A DNA stretch of 25,336 nt from CAYMUB01 sp964393545 (GTDB taxonomy: Bacteria > Patescibacteriota > Microgenomatia > Daviesbacterales > UBA10151): contig CAYMUB010000006.1 in assembly GCA_964393545.1 (NCBI GenBank), positions 1 to 25,336 on the forward strand. The letters are read 5' to 3'. Below the pieces are notes generated by a model. The model was not told the DNA's origin. It did no database searches and saw only the letters and a list, made by a program, of their open reading frames with translations. Positions within the stretch are counted from its first letter, which is position 1. Every line of letters begins with the position of its first letter. This document shows, piece by piece, positions 13,368 through 21,198 of the stretch. The translations under genes were made by a program, and so were the position numbers.

Positions 13368-14651
13368 ATGTCTAATATTCTCCCCAAAGAAAAACATGAT
13401 CATCAGACTTTAAAGTTTCCTAAAGGGTTTTTGTGGGGCACTGCCACCAGTGCCTATCAGGTAGAGGGTAGTAATATTAATAGTGATTGGGGGAATAAGG
13501 CAGGACAAGCTTGTGATCAATATAATAGATATGAATCTGATTTTGATCTAATCAAACAACTTCATCATAACTCTCATAGACTTTCTATTGAATGGTCCAG
13601 AATTGAACCCAAAAATGGAGAATTTGATGCTCACGAAATTGAACATTACAAAAAAGTCTTAAAAGCTTTAAAAAATCGTAACCTAACAGTTATACTAACC
13701 CTCTGGCACTTTACTTTGCCTAAATGGGTCGCTGATCAAGGAGGTTGGGAAAGTGGAAAAACAGTCAAACTATTTGAAAGGTTTGTTAAAAGAATTACTC
13801 CTGAGATTGCTGAATATGTTGATATGTGGATCACTTTAAATGAACCAGGAGTCTATGTTTATGAAGTTTATATTAAAAAGCAGTGGCCTCCAGCCAAAAA
13901 AAGTTTTTTAGGCCAAATAAAAGCCACTCTTAATTTAGCCTCTGCTCATAAAAAGGTATATAAATATTTGCATCAGGCCTTCCCTCAAAAACCAATTGGT
14001 ATTGCTCAAAATGTCCAATCTTTGGAAGCCTACCATAAACATTCTATAATGGAACAAACAGTAGTTATGCTGACTGATTTATTGACAAATCACCTGTTCT
14101 ATTTTCTAACCAAAAACACACATGATTTTTTGGGGATAAATTATTATTTCCATGTCAGATTCAAAACACCAGAAAATAAACTTTTTCCGGAGATTGCAGA
14201 CCCATCTTCGCAGTCACGCGATGTATCTGATTTGGGCTGGGAAGTTTTCCCTGAAGGACTATTTGATGTATTGGCTGATCTCTCAGATGGTATTCCAATT
14301 TATATCACCGAGTGTGGGATTGCCTCCACTAATGATGACCGAAGAAACCGCTTTTTAATCACTTACCTGTGTGAAGTTTATAGAGCAATTCAATCAGGCA
14401 TTAATGTGCGCGGATTTTTATACTGGTCTTTAATTGATAATTTTGAATGGCAAAAAGGTTTTGAGCCTAGATTTGGCTTGATTGAGGTTAATTATGCCAC
14501 GCAGGAAAGACGTATCAGATCTTCAGCCTTAGTGTATACAGATATTATTAAACATAATGGAATTCCTCATTCTTTACTTAGATTTATTGGTCATACAGTT
14601 AACACCGAAGAGGTGCTGAAAAAACGTTATAAAGAAATTACCCACTTGTGA
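13368..14651 (+). CDS. Glycoside hydrolase family 1 (beta-glycosidase)
   Basis: A 427-residue cytoplasmic enzyme. The N-terminal GH1 signature is FPKGFLWGTATSAYQVEG. The acid/base Glu 159 lies in TLNEPG and the nucleophile Glu 315 in ITECGI, where GH1 enzymes usually have TENG, so Asn is replaced by Cys. The closing strand GFLYWSLIDNFEWQKGF is intact. GH1 enzymes release a sugar from the non-reducing end of small beta-glycosides. It is somewhat shorter than the usual 440-480 residues, with a reduced middle section before DFLGINYYFHVRF. It probably feeds scavenged sugars into metabolism. No transporter is linked to it. Confidence 0.9.
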   Translation: MSNILPKEKHDHQTLKFPKGFLWGTATSAYQVEGSNINSDWGNKAGQACDQYNRYESDFDLIKQLHHNSHRLSIEWSRIEPKNGEFDAHEIEHYKKVLKALKNRNLTVILTLWHFTLPKWVADQGGWESGKTVKLFERFVKRITPEIAEYVDMWITLNEPGVYVYEVYIKKQWPPAKKSFLGQIKATLNLASAHKKVYKYLHQAFPQKPIGIAQNVQSLEAYHKHSIMEQTVVMLTDLLTNHLFYFLTKNTHDFLGINYYFHVRFKTPENKLFPEIADPSSQSRDVSDLGWEVFPEGLFDVLADLSDGIPIYITECGIASTNDDRRNRFLITYLCEVYRAIQSGINVRGFLYWSLIDNFEWQKGFEPRFGLIEVNYATQERRIRSSALVYTDIIKHNGIPHSLLRFIGHTVNTEEVLKKRYKEITHL

Positions 14652-14713
14652 GCTTGAGAAAAATCTTCTAGAATGCCCCTGAAAGCTCAACTGTCCGGAA
14701 AGTTTTATTATTT

Positions 14714-16912
14714 ATGCGTATTCTTCTTTTTTTGATCCAATTTATCTTAATTAAAATTGGAGAATTACCTTTATTACCCATTAGACTATTGTTTATTCGC
14801 ACTGCTAGGCAGGAACCTAGAAAAGGCCGGCCGAGAAACAACTGGTTTGGGCCTTTTTATTTAAAAAAACTTAAACAGTTTGTCAGAAGAAGGATCTCTT
14901 CAAAAATTAAGATTAGTTTTACAGTAGGATTACTATTAGTATTTCTGTATTTTTATACCTCTCTTATCTTCAGCGCTGCTTACCAATTACCCTCTCCTAA
15001 AAGATTAGTATCAACAGATAAAGCTTTGACAACTGAATTTTTTGATAGGAATGGTAAATTACTCTATCGTTTATATGAGGGTAAAAACCGCACCTTAGTA
15101 CCTTTAAATGAACTGCCTAAGTTTTTGATTAAAGCAACTTTAGCTGCTGAGGATAAAAATTTTTATTCTCACCTTGGAATAGATCCTGTGGCTATAATTC
15201 GAGCTGCTATTGCTAATTTCAAAAACCATCAATTGGAAGGAGGTTCAACCATCACTCAACAGTTAATTAAAAATAGCTTGTTAACACCAGAAAAAACCTA
15301 TATCAGAAAACTTAAAGAAATAATCCTCTCTCTCTGGGCTGAAAGAATCTATTCTAAAGATGAAATTTTGGCAATGTATTTAAATGAAGCTCCTTATGGA
15401 GGACCTGCCTGGGGAGTTGAAGCTGCTGCCCAGACTTATTTTGAGCAGTCAGCCCGTAATTTAACTTTAGCACAAGCAGCCTATCTGGCAGGTTTACCTG
15501 CCTCACCTACTCAATTTTCCCCGTATGGTTCAAATCCAGAGCTGGGGAAAGACAGGCAAAAAGAAGTTTTGGCAAGAATGATAGAGAATAAATTTATTAC
15601 CCAATCTGAAGCTGATAAAGCATATGAAGAAGATCTACAGTTAAGACCCCAAATCTACAATATTCAAGCAGCACACTTTGTCATGTATGTTAAAGATTTA
15701 CTCTCCCAAAAATATGGTCAAAGAGTAGTTTCCCAAGGAGGACTTAAAATTACTACTACTTTAGATGTAAATATCCAGTCAGAAGTTGAAAAAATAGTTT
15801 CAGAGGAAATAGGAAAATTATCTCCATTAAATGTTAGCAATGGCGCAGCCATGGTTACAGATGGAAGAACTGGTCAGATTTTAGCCATGTTAGGCAGCCG
15901 TGATTATCACGAGCCCAACTTTGGTTCATTCAATGTTGCCCTATCCCTTCGTCAGCCAGGTTCCTCAATCAAAGTTATTACCTTTGCCACGGGTTTTAAA
16001 CAAGGATTTACTCCAGGCAATACTATTTTAGATGTGCCTGTTGTTTTTCGGGACAACTGGGGAAACTCTTATTCTCCAGTAAATTATGATGGATCATATC
16101 ATGGAGCTGTCTCCATCAGGCAAGCTTTAGGCTCATCTTATAATATTCCAGCTGTTAAAATGTTAGCTACGGTGGGCCTTGATGAGACTATAACTACAGC
16201 CCGGGATTTGGGCATTACCACTTTTACTGAGCCAAAAAGGTATGGATTATCTCTAACTTTAGGCGGGGCTGAGGTAAGAATGATTGACATGATGACTGTT
16301 TATGGAACTTTTTCCCAGATGGGTACTAAATTTATAGCCACTCCTATACTTAAAGTGACTGACTCAAATGGTAATGTTTTAGAAGAATATGAAAATAAAC
16401 CCAATCCAGCCCTTCCATCTGAAATAGCTTATTTAATAACAGATGTTTTAACTGATAATAATGCCCGGACTCCAGCTTTTGGAGCAAATTCTTTACTCAA
16501 AATTCCAGATCACACTGTGGCAGTAAAAACAGGCACTTCAGATAATAAAAGGGATAACTGGACTTTTGGCTACACACCTGAATATGTGGTAGGGGTTTGG
16601 GTGGGAAATAACAACAACTCTCCGATGGATCCCAGACTTACATCAGGTGTGACCGGAGCAGCCCCAATCTGGAATAAAATAATGACGTCTCTACTTTCAG
16701 GTAGAAAAAATGTTGCTTTTATCCGTCCTAAAGGAATTATTGAAACAAGGATTGATGGCAGAAAAGACTTGGCAATTGCCCAAAACTTACCAAAAAGCTT
16801 AGTCAAAACATTTCAAAAGGACAACCATTTCTTATTTTCCGATTCTTTTTCATCCTATGCCACCTCCTCAGCTCTACCTGCCGGTCAGGCAGGCCAAGCC
16901 AATTTACCGTAG
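14714..16912 (+). CDS. Class A penicillin-binding protein (PBP1A-like)
   Basis: A 732-residue bifunctional peptidoglycan synthase. After a basic cytoplasmic tail and a membrane helix (about 67-88), the GT51 glycosyltransferase carries EDKNFYSHLG (catalytic Glu 146) and GGSTITQQLIKN. The transpeptidase follows: SSIK (Ser 417, SxxK), SYN (about 475-477) and KTGTSDNKRDNW. It polymerises and cross-links glycan strands outside the membrane. The last residues (ALPAGQAGQANLP) are low in complexity and correspond to an inverted repeat in the DNA, so the tail may be a small insertion. The gene ends 3 bases before the promoter of the next gene. Confidence 0.95.
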   Translation: MRILLFLIQFILIKIGELPLLPIRLLFIRTARQEPRKGRPRNNWFGPFYLKKLKQFVRRRISSKIKISFTVGLLLVFLYFYTSLIFSAAYQLPSPKRLVSTDKALTTEFFDRNGKLLYRLYEGKNRTLVPLNELPKFLIKATLAAEDKNFYSHLGIDPVAIIRAAIANFKNHQLEGGSTITQQLIKNSLLTPEKTYIRKLKEIILSLWAERIYSKDEILAMYLNEAPYGGPAWGVEAAAQTYFEQSARNLTLAQAAYLAGLPASPTQFSPYGSNPELGKDRQKEVLARMIENKFITQSEADKAYEEDLQLRPQIYNIQAAHFVMYVKDLLSQKYGQRVVSQGGLKITTTLDVNIQSEVEKIVSEEIGKLSPLNVSNGAAMVTDGRTGQILAMLGSRDYHEPNFGSFNVALSLRQPGSSIKVITFATGFKQGFTPGNTILDVPVVFRDNWGNSYSPVNYDGSYHGAVSIRQALGSSYNIPAVKMLATVGLDETITTARDLGITTFTEPKRYGLSLTLGGAEVRMIDMMTVYGTFSQMGTKFIATPILKVTDSNGNVLEEYENKPNPALPSEIAYLITDVLTDNNARTPAFGANSLLKIPDHTVAVKTGTSDNKRDNWTFGYTPEYVVGVWVGNNNNSPMDPRLTSGVTGAAPIWNKIMTSLLSGRKNVAFIRPKGIIETRIDGRKDLAIAQNLPKSLVKTFQKDNHFLFSDSFSSYATSSALPAGQAGQANLP
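16877..16893. repeat. Small GC-rich inverted repeat inside the end of the PBP gene
   Basis: CCTGCC (16877-16882) and GGCAGG (16888-16893) flank GGTCA. The element is translated as LPAGQAG in the last residues of the PBP. Its GC content stands out against the neighbouring sequence. CAGGCAGGCC also occurs near 11453 in the Nudix gene, which may be chance. Confidence 0.4.
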
Positions 16913-16915
16913 CTC

Positions 16916-16943
16916 TTGACAAGGGAGGGGTGATGTGTAAATG
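16916..16943 (+). promoter_or_regulatory. Promoter, copy 2 of the repeated surface-gene promoter
   Basis: TTGACA (16916-16921), the 16-base spacer AGGGAGGGGTGATGTG and TAAATG (16938-16943) stand 9 bases before the ATG at 16953, the same geometry as at 2019-2055. An upstream ATG at 16941 lies inside the -10 box and is therefore not used as the start. Confidence 0.65.
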
Positions 16944-16952
16944 TTAAATTAC

Positions 16953-19457
16953 ATGCCCAAATTGAACCAAAAAGGTGTAGTACATTTACTTGTTCCCATT
17001 TTACTCTTATTAGGATTGGTAGCTACTTTATATATAGTTACTCAAGGCAGTCCTTTAAAATTATTCTCCAAAGCAACCCTTGAAGACAAAATTGAATTTA
17101 AATCTTTACCATCAGATAGTACTACACTACCTACAAACAGCAATGGTATTCCTAAATTACAAGTATATGTCCCTGAAGCTTATGCTGGAGTTGGCAACAC
17201 AGCTCCCTATGTCTGGGTAGAGGTAACTTCTAAAAACCCTTCACAATCTGGAAATACTGGAGCTGGAAATCCTGTTTTAGGAGTAAATACAAATAATTTT
17301 GGCAAAGCTGTCAACATACCCAATGGGGAAAACTATATCACTGTATCAAAACCAAAGAATTTGAGTCCACAAAGACCTATGACGATAGAGTCTTGGGTTT
17401 TTCTTCCCAAGAATATAATCAATTACACTCCACTTATAATAAAGGATGGTGGTACTTTAATAGCACCTTCTAATCAGAAAATAGATGGGTACAGTATGTT
17501 TAATCTAACATTTTCAAATGGCTATACCAACAACCAATTTACAAAACAATTTATAACTGCTTTGGTTGACTCAAATTTGAAATTAGAAGCAGATGCTTCC
17601 TATAATCTGACTGAATCATCTCTCAATACTTGGCACCATTTAGCTACTGTTTATGACGGTAAATCTATTTCCTTTTATATTGATGGCAACAAAGTTCAAT
17701 CTAAAAACCTTGTCCAAAATAAAACAGTCAATGGATATTTTGATAACGATGATTATCCTCTTTATTTCGGGGATAAAAATAATGCAAAAGGTTTTATGCT
17801 TGATGAGGTAAGGATTAGCCAAGGAGTACGTTACACTGATAATTTTACTCCCTCTTCACAACCTTTTACCCCTGATTCTTCAACTTTAGCGCTGTGGCAT
17901 TTTGATGGCGATTTGAAAGACGCTTCTTCAAATGGAAATGATGGAGTAGCAACAGGTCAAATTAGCTTTGTTGACTTTGTAACTTCTTCTCCAACTATAA
18001 ATCCAACTCCAACCTCTCAGCCCACGCCTACTGCAACTCCAATACCTACTTCAACACCCACTACTCCTCCAACACCTACTCCAACACCAGCACAAATTTA
18101 TACCACTCACTTCCAAATTGCAGAAAGTTTGGTTGATTTGGATAAAGCTCCACTTATTCCTTATACACCAGCAACAAAAGCATTTGGTTATACTTTTAAA
18201 GATAAAGCACATGGTGTAAAAAGCCTGCTGGTTAAATTTACAGATTCAGAGGGACCAAAACACCAAGTTGATACTAAATATTCTCAAATTGAGATAGTTT
18301 ATGCTGCTGCTTCTTCTCCTTCACCATCTCCTACATCTGTGCCAACTTTAACTCCTACCCCCATATCCTATACTCCTCCATCACCAAGAACTTCAAATAC
18401 TGTAACTGACAATGGAAAAGCTTTTAAAGGAAATGTCAGCTTCAAAGCAAGAATCGACCCTAATAACTCAGGGGTTACTTTAACTAGAAGATTAGATTAT
18501 TGGGTAGGAAATCAGATTGGCGAAGTATCTATAGATGGAAATTTAGTTGGCAGATGGTCAACCCCTGGATCAGATCGACAAAACAGATGGAGAGATGTAG
18601 ACTTTTCTATTCCTCAAAGCTTTACTCAAGGTAAAAGTCAGATTAATGTTAAAATTAAATACATCTCCTCTTATATTGACTGGAATGAGTTCTATTATTG
18701 GATTAAATCCAACTTAACTTCTGGATCAATAGTTACAGACGATATAGATGTGGGAAATGCCTATTCAGAATTATCTCATAACTACATTATTAATTACCAA
18801 AGCTGGTCAGGATCTCTTACTGCTACTTATCCTGCAGGAAACCAACCTACACCAACTCCAATCAATAGCTCTTCTCCTATCACTAGTCCAACCCCAACTT
18901 TAGCTCCTACTCCTAAACCTTCAGTTTTGCCAATAGCCTCTTCATACAAACGTGTCTTTAAAACTGACCATTATTACACTGGTAACATGGGAGGTCTAAT
19001 TGGAGCAGATAATCTATGTAGACAGTCAGCAAACAATGCTAATCTAGGTGGAACTTGGAAGGCTTGGTTATCTGATAGTAAAACTTCGGCCTCAAACCGT
19101 ATTAGTCATTCTACTGTACCTTATAAAAGGTTGGATGGAAAAACTCTTGCTGATAATTGGAATGATTTAACAGATGGAAATATCCAAAATCCAATCAGCA
19201 TTACTGAATATGGAGTATATAGCCAAGATGCTCCAGTTTGGACCAATACTTTGCCTAATGGAAATATAAAGAATACTAATTCAACATATTCCTGTAATGA
19301 TTGGACTAGCTCCCGAGGATGTTCATTCTTTGGAGGAAGACAGTATTGTACTGAAAGTAGCAGTCAAGGTAATGACGGTTCTACAGGTTCAGAGTGGACA
19401 GACAGAACAAGTATTGCTTGTAGCTACTCTGATAGCATTTACTGTTTTGAACAATAA
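16953..19457 (+). CDS. Large surface protein: KGVVHLL anchor, LamG-like and DUF1554 domains
   Basis: The chosen start gives 834 residues. Order: anchor MPKLNQKGVVHLLVPILLLLG (residues 1-21, leader plus hydrophobic helix running to about 30); a spacer to about 105; a LamG/concanavalin-like domain (about 110-340, with NTWHHLATVYDG, ISFYIDGN and LALWHFDG); a Thr/Pro linker (about 345-380); a small beta domain (IYTTHFQIAESLVDLDKAP, about 382-450) akin to one in the 2313 protein; a second Pro-rich linker; a beta domain (about 485-628) with no family I know; a third linker; and a C-terminal DUF1554-like domain (about 666-834, with GGLIGADNLCRQSA, WKAWLSDS and the ending YCFEQ). It is likely displayed outside the cell and binds glycans or partners. 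An upstream ATG at 16941 is rejected because it sits in the promoter. Confidence 0.85.
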   Translation: MPKLNQKGVVHLLVPILLLLGLVATLYIVTQGSPLKLFSKATLEDKIEFKSLPSDSTTLPTNSNGIPKLQVYVPEAYAGVGNTAPYVWVEVTSKNPSQSGNTGAGNPVLGVNTNNFGKAVNIPNGENYITVSKPKNLSPQRPMTIESWVFLPKNIINYTPLIIKDGGTLIAPSNQKIDGYSMFNLTFSNGYTNNQFTKQFITALVDSNLKLEADASYNLTESSLNTWHHLATVYDGKSISFYIDGNKVQSKNLVQNKTVNGYFDNDDYPLYFGDKNNAKGFMLDEVRISQGVRYTDNFTPSSQPFTPDSSTLALWHFDGDLKDASSNGNDGVATGQISFVDFVTSSPTINPTPTSQPTPTATPIPTSTPTTPPTPTPTPAQIYTTHFQIAESLVDLDKAPLIPYTPATKAFGYTFKDKAHGVKSLLVKFTDSEGPKHQVDTKYSQIEIVYAAASSPSPSPTSVPTLTPTPISYTPPSPRTSNTVTDNGKAFKGNVSFKARIDPNNSGVTLTRRLDYWVGNQIGEVSIDGNLVGRWSTPGSDRQNRWRDVDFSIPQSFTQGKSQINVKIKYISSYIDWNEFYYWIKSNLTSGSIVTDDIDVGNAYSELSHNYIINYQSWSGSLTATYPAGNQPTPTPINSSSPITSPTPTLAPTPKPSVLPIASSYKRVFKTDHYYTGNMGGLIGADNLCRQSANNANLGGTWKAWLSDSKTSASNRISHSTVPYKRLDGKTLADNWNDLTDGNIQNPISITEYGVYSQDAPVWTNTLPNGNIKNTNSTYSCNDWTSSRGCSFFGGRQYCTESSSQGNDGSTGSEWTDRTSIACSYSDSIYCFEQ

Positions 19458-19474
19458 TTTACTTTTTTACCACA

Positions 19475-19734
19475 CTATTCATTTGTATAACGGTGGAGAA
19501 TAGAAGAAGCAAGTGTTTGGTAAGGGATACCTTCTCTGACAGCTTTTTCTTCAATTTTTGTAAGTCTCTTTCAGAAAACCTAATATTAATATTTCTGGTT
19601 TTATTAAGAGTATTTTTGGCTGCTTCCTGCAGTAATTTTTTTTCTTCATCGGAATTTTTAACTCTAACTAATTTACCTTCTTCGAAAGCTTTTAGAATCT
19701 CCTCTTCCTCTTTATCTAATTGATATAATTTCAT
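19475..19734 (-). pseudogene. RHH/CopG-like antitoxin, frameshifted
   Basis: The first frame starts MKLYQLDKEEEEILKAFEEG and reaches NINIRFSERDLQKLKKK, a ribbon-helix-helix antitoxin core. Beyond the A-run (19544-19548 on the plus strand) it degenerates into LSEKVSLTKHLLLLFST. In the -1 frame the expected tail appears instead: AVREGIPYQTLASSILHRYT, then a stop at 19475-19477. A missing A in the run is the simplest reading. G_AAA_AAG is a weak slippery site, so programmed frameshifting is possible but less likely. It starts 7 bases after AAGGAGAAAAGA, a good ribosome-binding site, and overlaps the end of the truncated toxin by ATGA. Confidence 0.7.
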
Positions 19735-19892
19735 TCTTTTCTCCTTAAATATTTCTTGGTTGCCTTTCTGCTAGGGATGATCGTTTTTAAAAAAACCTTA
19801 GCCTCATCTCTAACATAAGGTACTAAATAAGCATAATCTTCTATCTGAACAATCATTATTTTCTGACCTGGATAGCACTTTTGATTTGTCAA
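19731..19892 (-). pseudogene. Truncated toxin partner (C-terminal part, BrnT/DUF4258-like)
   Basis: The peptide NQKCYPGQKIMIVQIEDYAY, then LVPYVRDEAKVFLKTIIPSR and KATKKYL, is the C-terminal half of small toxins that stand before this type of antitoxin. Homology begins at about 19890 and is preceded directly by the direct repeat at 19895-19918; in-frame there is a TGA just upstream. An ATG at 19854-19856 would give only 41 residues. It is coupled to the antitoxin by ATGA. The missing first half suggests the pair was cut by the event that placed the AbiEii-like genes here. Confidence 0.65.
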
Positions 19893-19894
19893 TC

Positions 19895-19918
19895 ACTACC
19901 CAATCTCTTTGATCTTTT
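19895..19918. repeat. Direct repeat, copy A, left side of the AbiEii-like pair
   Basis: A 24-base sequence (ACTACCCA, two variable bases, CTCTTTGATCTTTT) also found at 20804-20827; 22 of 24 bases match. Here it lies between the truncated toxin and the stop codon of the AbiEii-like gene. Read on the minus strand it encodes DQRDWVV, close to the last residues of the ASCH protein. Confidence 0.7.
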
Positions 19919-20585
19919 ACTTTTTTACTACTTTCATCCCTAATTTATTTGCCAAATCTCTATAAAAATCTTTTAGCTGTTCTAAATTAAAAGGCTTTAA
20001 CATCCTAGGTAAAGTATTAAAAGATTCTACTTTAAGACAATTAACCCCTACTAAAAATGGGTCTGCTTCCATCCTAAACTTAACTCCCACTCCTTCCATT
20101 AAATCCCAAATAGTGAATTTCTTTAAAAGATAGTATAAATCAACAAAATCTTTAACTTCACTTCTTTGCATTATTGTGCTTAATTTATTAATTGCTATAT
20201 CAAACAAGCTATCTATTTGGACTGATTCTATATTTTCCCCCTCTCTTATTCTTTGGTAGGGGTAATAACCGAAGTCCACCTTCAAAGATTCTCCATCGGA
20301 AAATTCCAGAAGATAAATCTTTACTACTTCATTCTCTTTTAAAAGAAATTTAAAGTTATGTTTCTTGCCCCAAGCTGTCAATAAATTAAGAATAGAAAGA
20401 TTGTCAAATTTATTTTGCGAGAAAAAATCCAAATCTTCTGATAATCTATGGTGTAAATATACTGATGAAAGAGCTGTGCCACCAGTGAAATAGAAATTTT
20501 GCCTAATAAAATCGTTGTTTTTGACTTCGTTAAATATTATCTGCTGCTTTGGAGTAAGAGATATTTTTTGCTTTACTTTCCCCAT
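19917..20585 (-). CDS. AbiEii-like nucleotidyltransferase toxin
   Basis: A 222-residue protein. The nucleotidyltransferase motif FYFTGGTALSSVYLHHRLSE continues DLDFF (about 31-55): GG (35-36), then R-x-S-x-D-x-D with the catalytic Asp pair at about 51/53. A C-terminal helix DIAINKLSTIMQRSEVKDFV follows, all typical of AbiEii/type IV toxins and DUF1814 proteins. AbiEii toxins act on tRNA by adding nucleotides, blocking translation; the paired antitoxin keeps them silent. Its start lies inside the end of the 66-residue gene (13-base overlap), so the two form a pair. Its stop codon touches direct repeat A. Confidence 0.85.
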   Translation of the reverse strand: MGKVKQKISLTPKQQIIFNEVKNNDFIRQNFYFTGGTALSSVYLHHRLSEDLDFFSQNKFDNLSILNLLTAWGKKHNFKFLLKENEVVKIYLLEFSDGESLKVDFGYYPYQRIREGENIESVQIDSLFDIAINKLSTIMQRSEVKDFVDLYYLLKKFTIWDLMEGVGVKFRMEADPFLVGVNCLKVESFNTLPRMLKPFNLEQLKDFYRDLANKLGMKVVKK

Positions 20586-20773
20586 ATTAGGAGTTCCATC
20601 ATTCTCTTTCTAAGTGGCTCAAGGTGTAACTTATCCCAATTCTTTTTAACCTCAGACAGGCTGATTTTTTCTCCTTTGCTGGGGCCATAATTAATCATTC
20701 TCTCTAGTATCAGCAGCCTGCCTGATTTAGTTTTCTTCAACTCATTTATATCATAATCCCAGATAAAAGGCAT
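20573..20773 (-). CDS. Small partner of the AbiEii-like toxin (probable antitoxin)
   Basis: A 66-residue protein, MPFIWDYDINELKKTKSGRL at the start and ending in LRKRMMELLIWGK. It is rich in charged residues and predicted helical. No named family, but it overlaps the start of the toxin gene by 13 bases and has the promoter of the pair (TACAAT, 20781-20786, 7 bases before the ATG), as expected for an antitoxin made first. Its length is well below AbiEi antitoxins, so it would be a different partner type. Confidence 0.7.
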   Translation of the reverse strand: MPFIWDYDINELKKTKSGRLLILERMINYGPSKGEKISLSEVKKNWDKLHLEPLRKRMMELLIWGK

Positions 20774-20793
20774 ATATATGATTGTATCACATT

Positions 20794-21186
20794 CTAGGCT
20801 AATACTACCCAGCCTCTTTGATCTTTTTTGGGGATTTTAACAGGAGAAGTAATAAATCTGGCACTGTTACCTATAAAGATTAAGCTGGCATATTTAGCTT
20901 TAGACTTACCTAACCAGTATTCCTCATCCACTGATATTTCTTTTTCATATCTTTTTTTAATGTCTAAAACATCATCCTGAGTTAGTCCATCAAAATAGAT
21001 CACTTTTTTTACTCTAAACTGGCCAATAATCTCTCCACCAGAAGGTTTTATATAGACTAAATCTCCCGAAGATACTGCTCCAAAGGGAGCAATTTTTGCC
21101 TTTGAAAACCTGCTTTCAATACTTTTTTTCCCAGATAAAATTTTTTCTGTTCCCTCCCCCTTAAAAATAGCTAAGTGTTTTATCAC
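20794..21186 (-). CDS. ASCH-domain protein
   Basis: A 130-residue protein. The ASCH fold is supported by GKKSIESRFSKAKIAPFG (the GxKxxExR signature), GDLVYIKPSGGEIIGQFRV and the closing DQRGWVVLA. ASCH domains resemble PUA RNA-binding domains, and several members are RNases or toxin-like. The GTG start at 21184-21186 lies 6 bases after TATAAT. The last codons contain direct repeat B (20804-20827), and the promoter of the AbiEii-like pair lies just downstream. No antitoxin is seen next to it. Confidence 0.8.
   Translation of the reverse strand: MIKHLAIFKGEGTEKILSGKKSIESRFSKAKIAPFGAVSSGDLVYIKPSGGEIIGQFRVKKVIYFDGLTQDDVLDIKKRYEKEISVDEEYWLGKSKAKYASLIFIGNSARFITSPVKIPKKDQRGWVVLA
20804..20827. repeat. 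Direct repeat, copy B, in the 3' end of the ASCH gene
   Basis: Matches copy A at 22 of 24 bases. It encodes DQRGWVV of the ASCH protein on the minus strand. With copy A it bounds a 909-base unit carrying the AbiEii-like pair, in the manner of an element inserted at the end of a gene that restores the gene's end. Confidence 0.7.
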
Positions 21187-21198
21187 AAGACAATTATA
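21187..21198 (-). promoter_or_regulatory. ASCH gene promoter -10 (leaderless type)
   Basis: A consensus TATAAT (21193-21198, minus strand) ends 6 bases before the GTG start. It abuts the stop codon of the preceding 397-residue gene. Confidence 0.55.

Noticed and set aside
18000..18090. Thr/Pro repeat tract as a tandem DNA repeat of interest
   Set aside because: It encodes an ordinary surface-protein linker with varied codons and no regular DNA unit.
19539..19560. Programmed -1 frameshifting as the main explanation for the antitoxin
   Set aside because: The slippery site is imperfect (G_AAA_AAG) and no clear downstream stimulator was seen; a lost base in the A-run is simpler.
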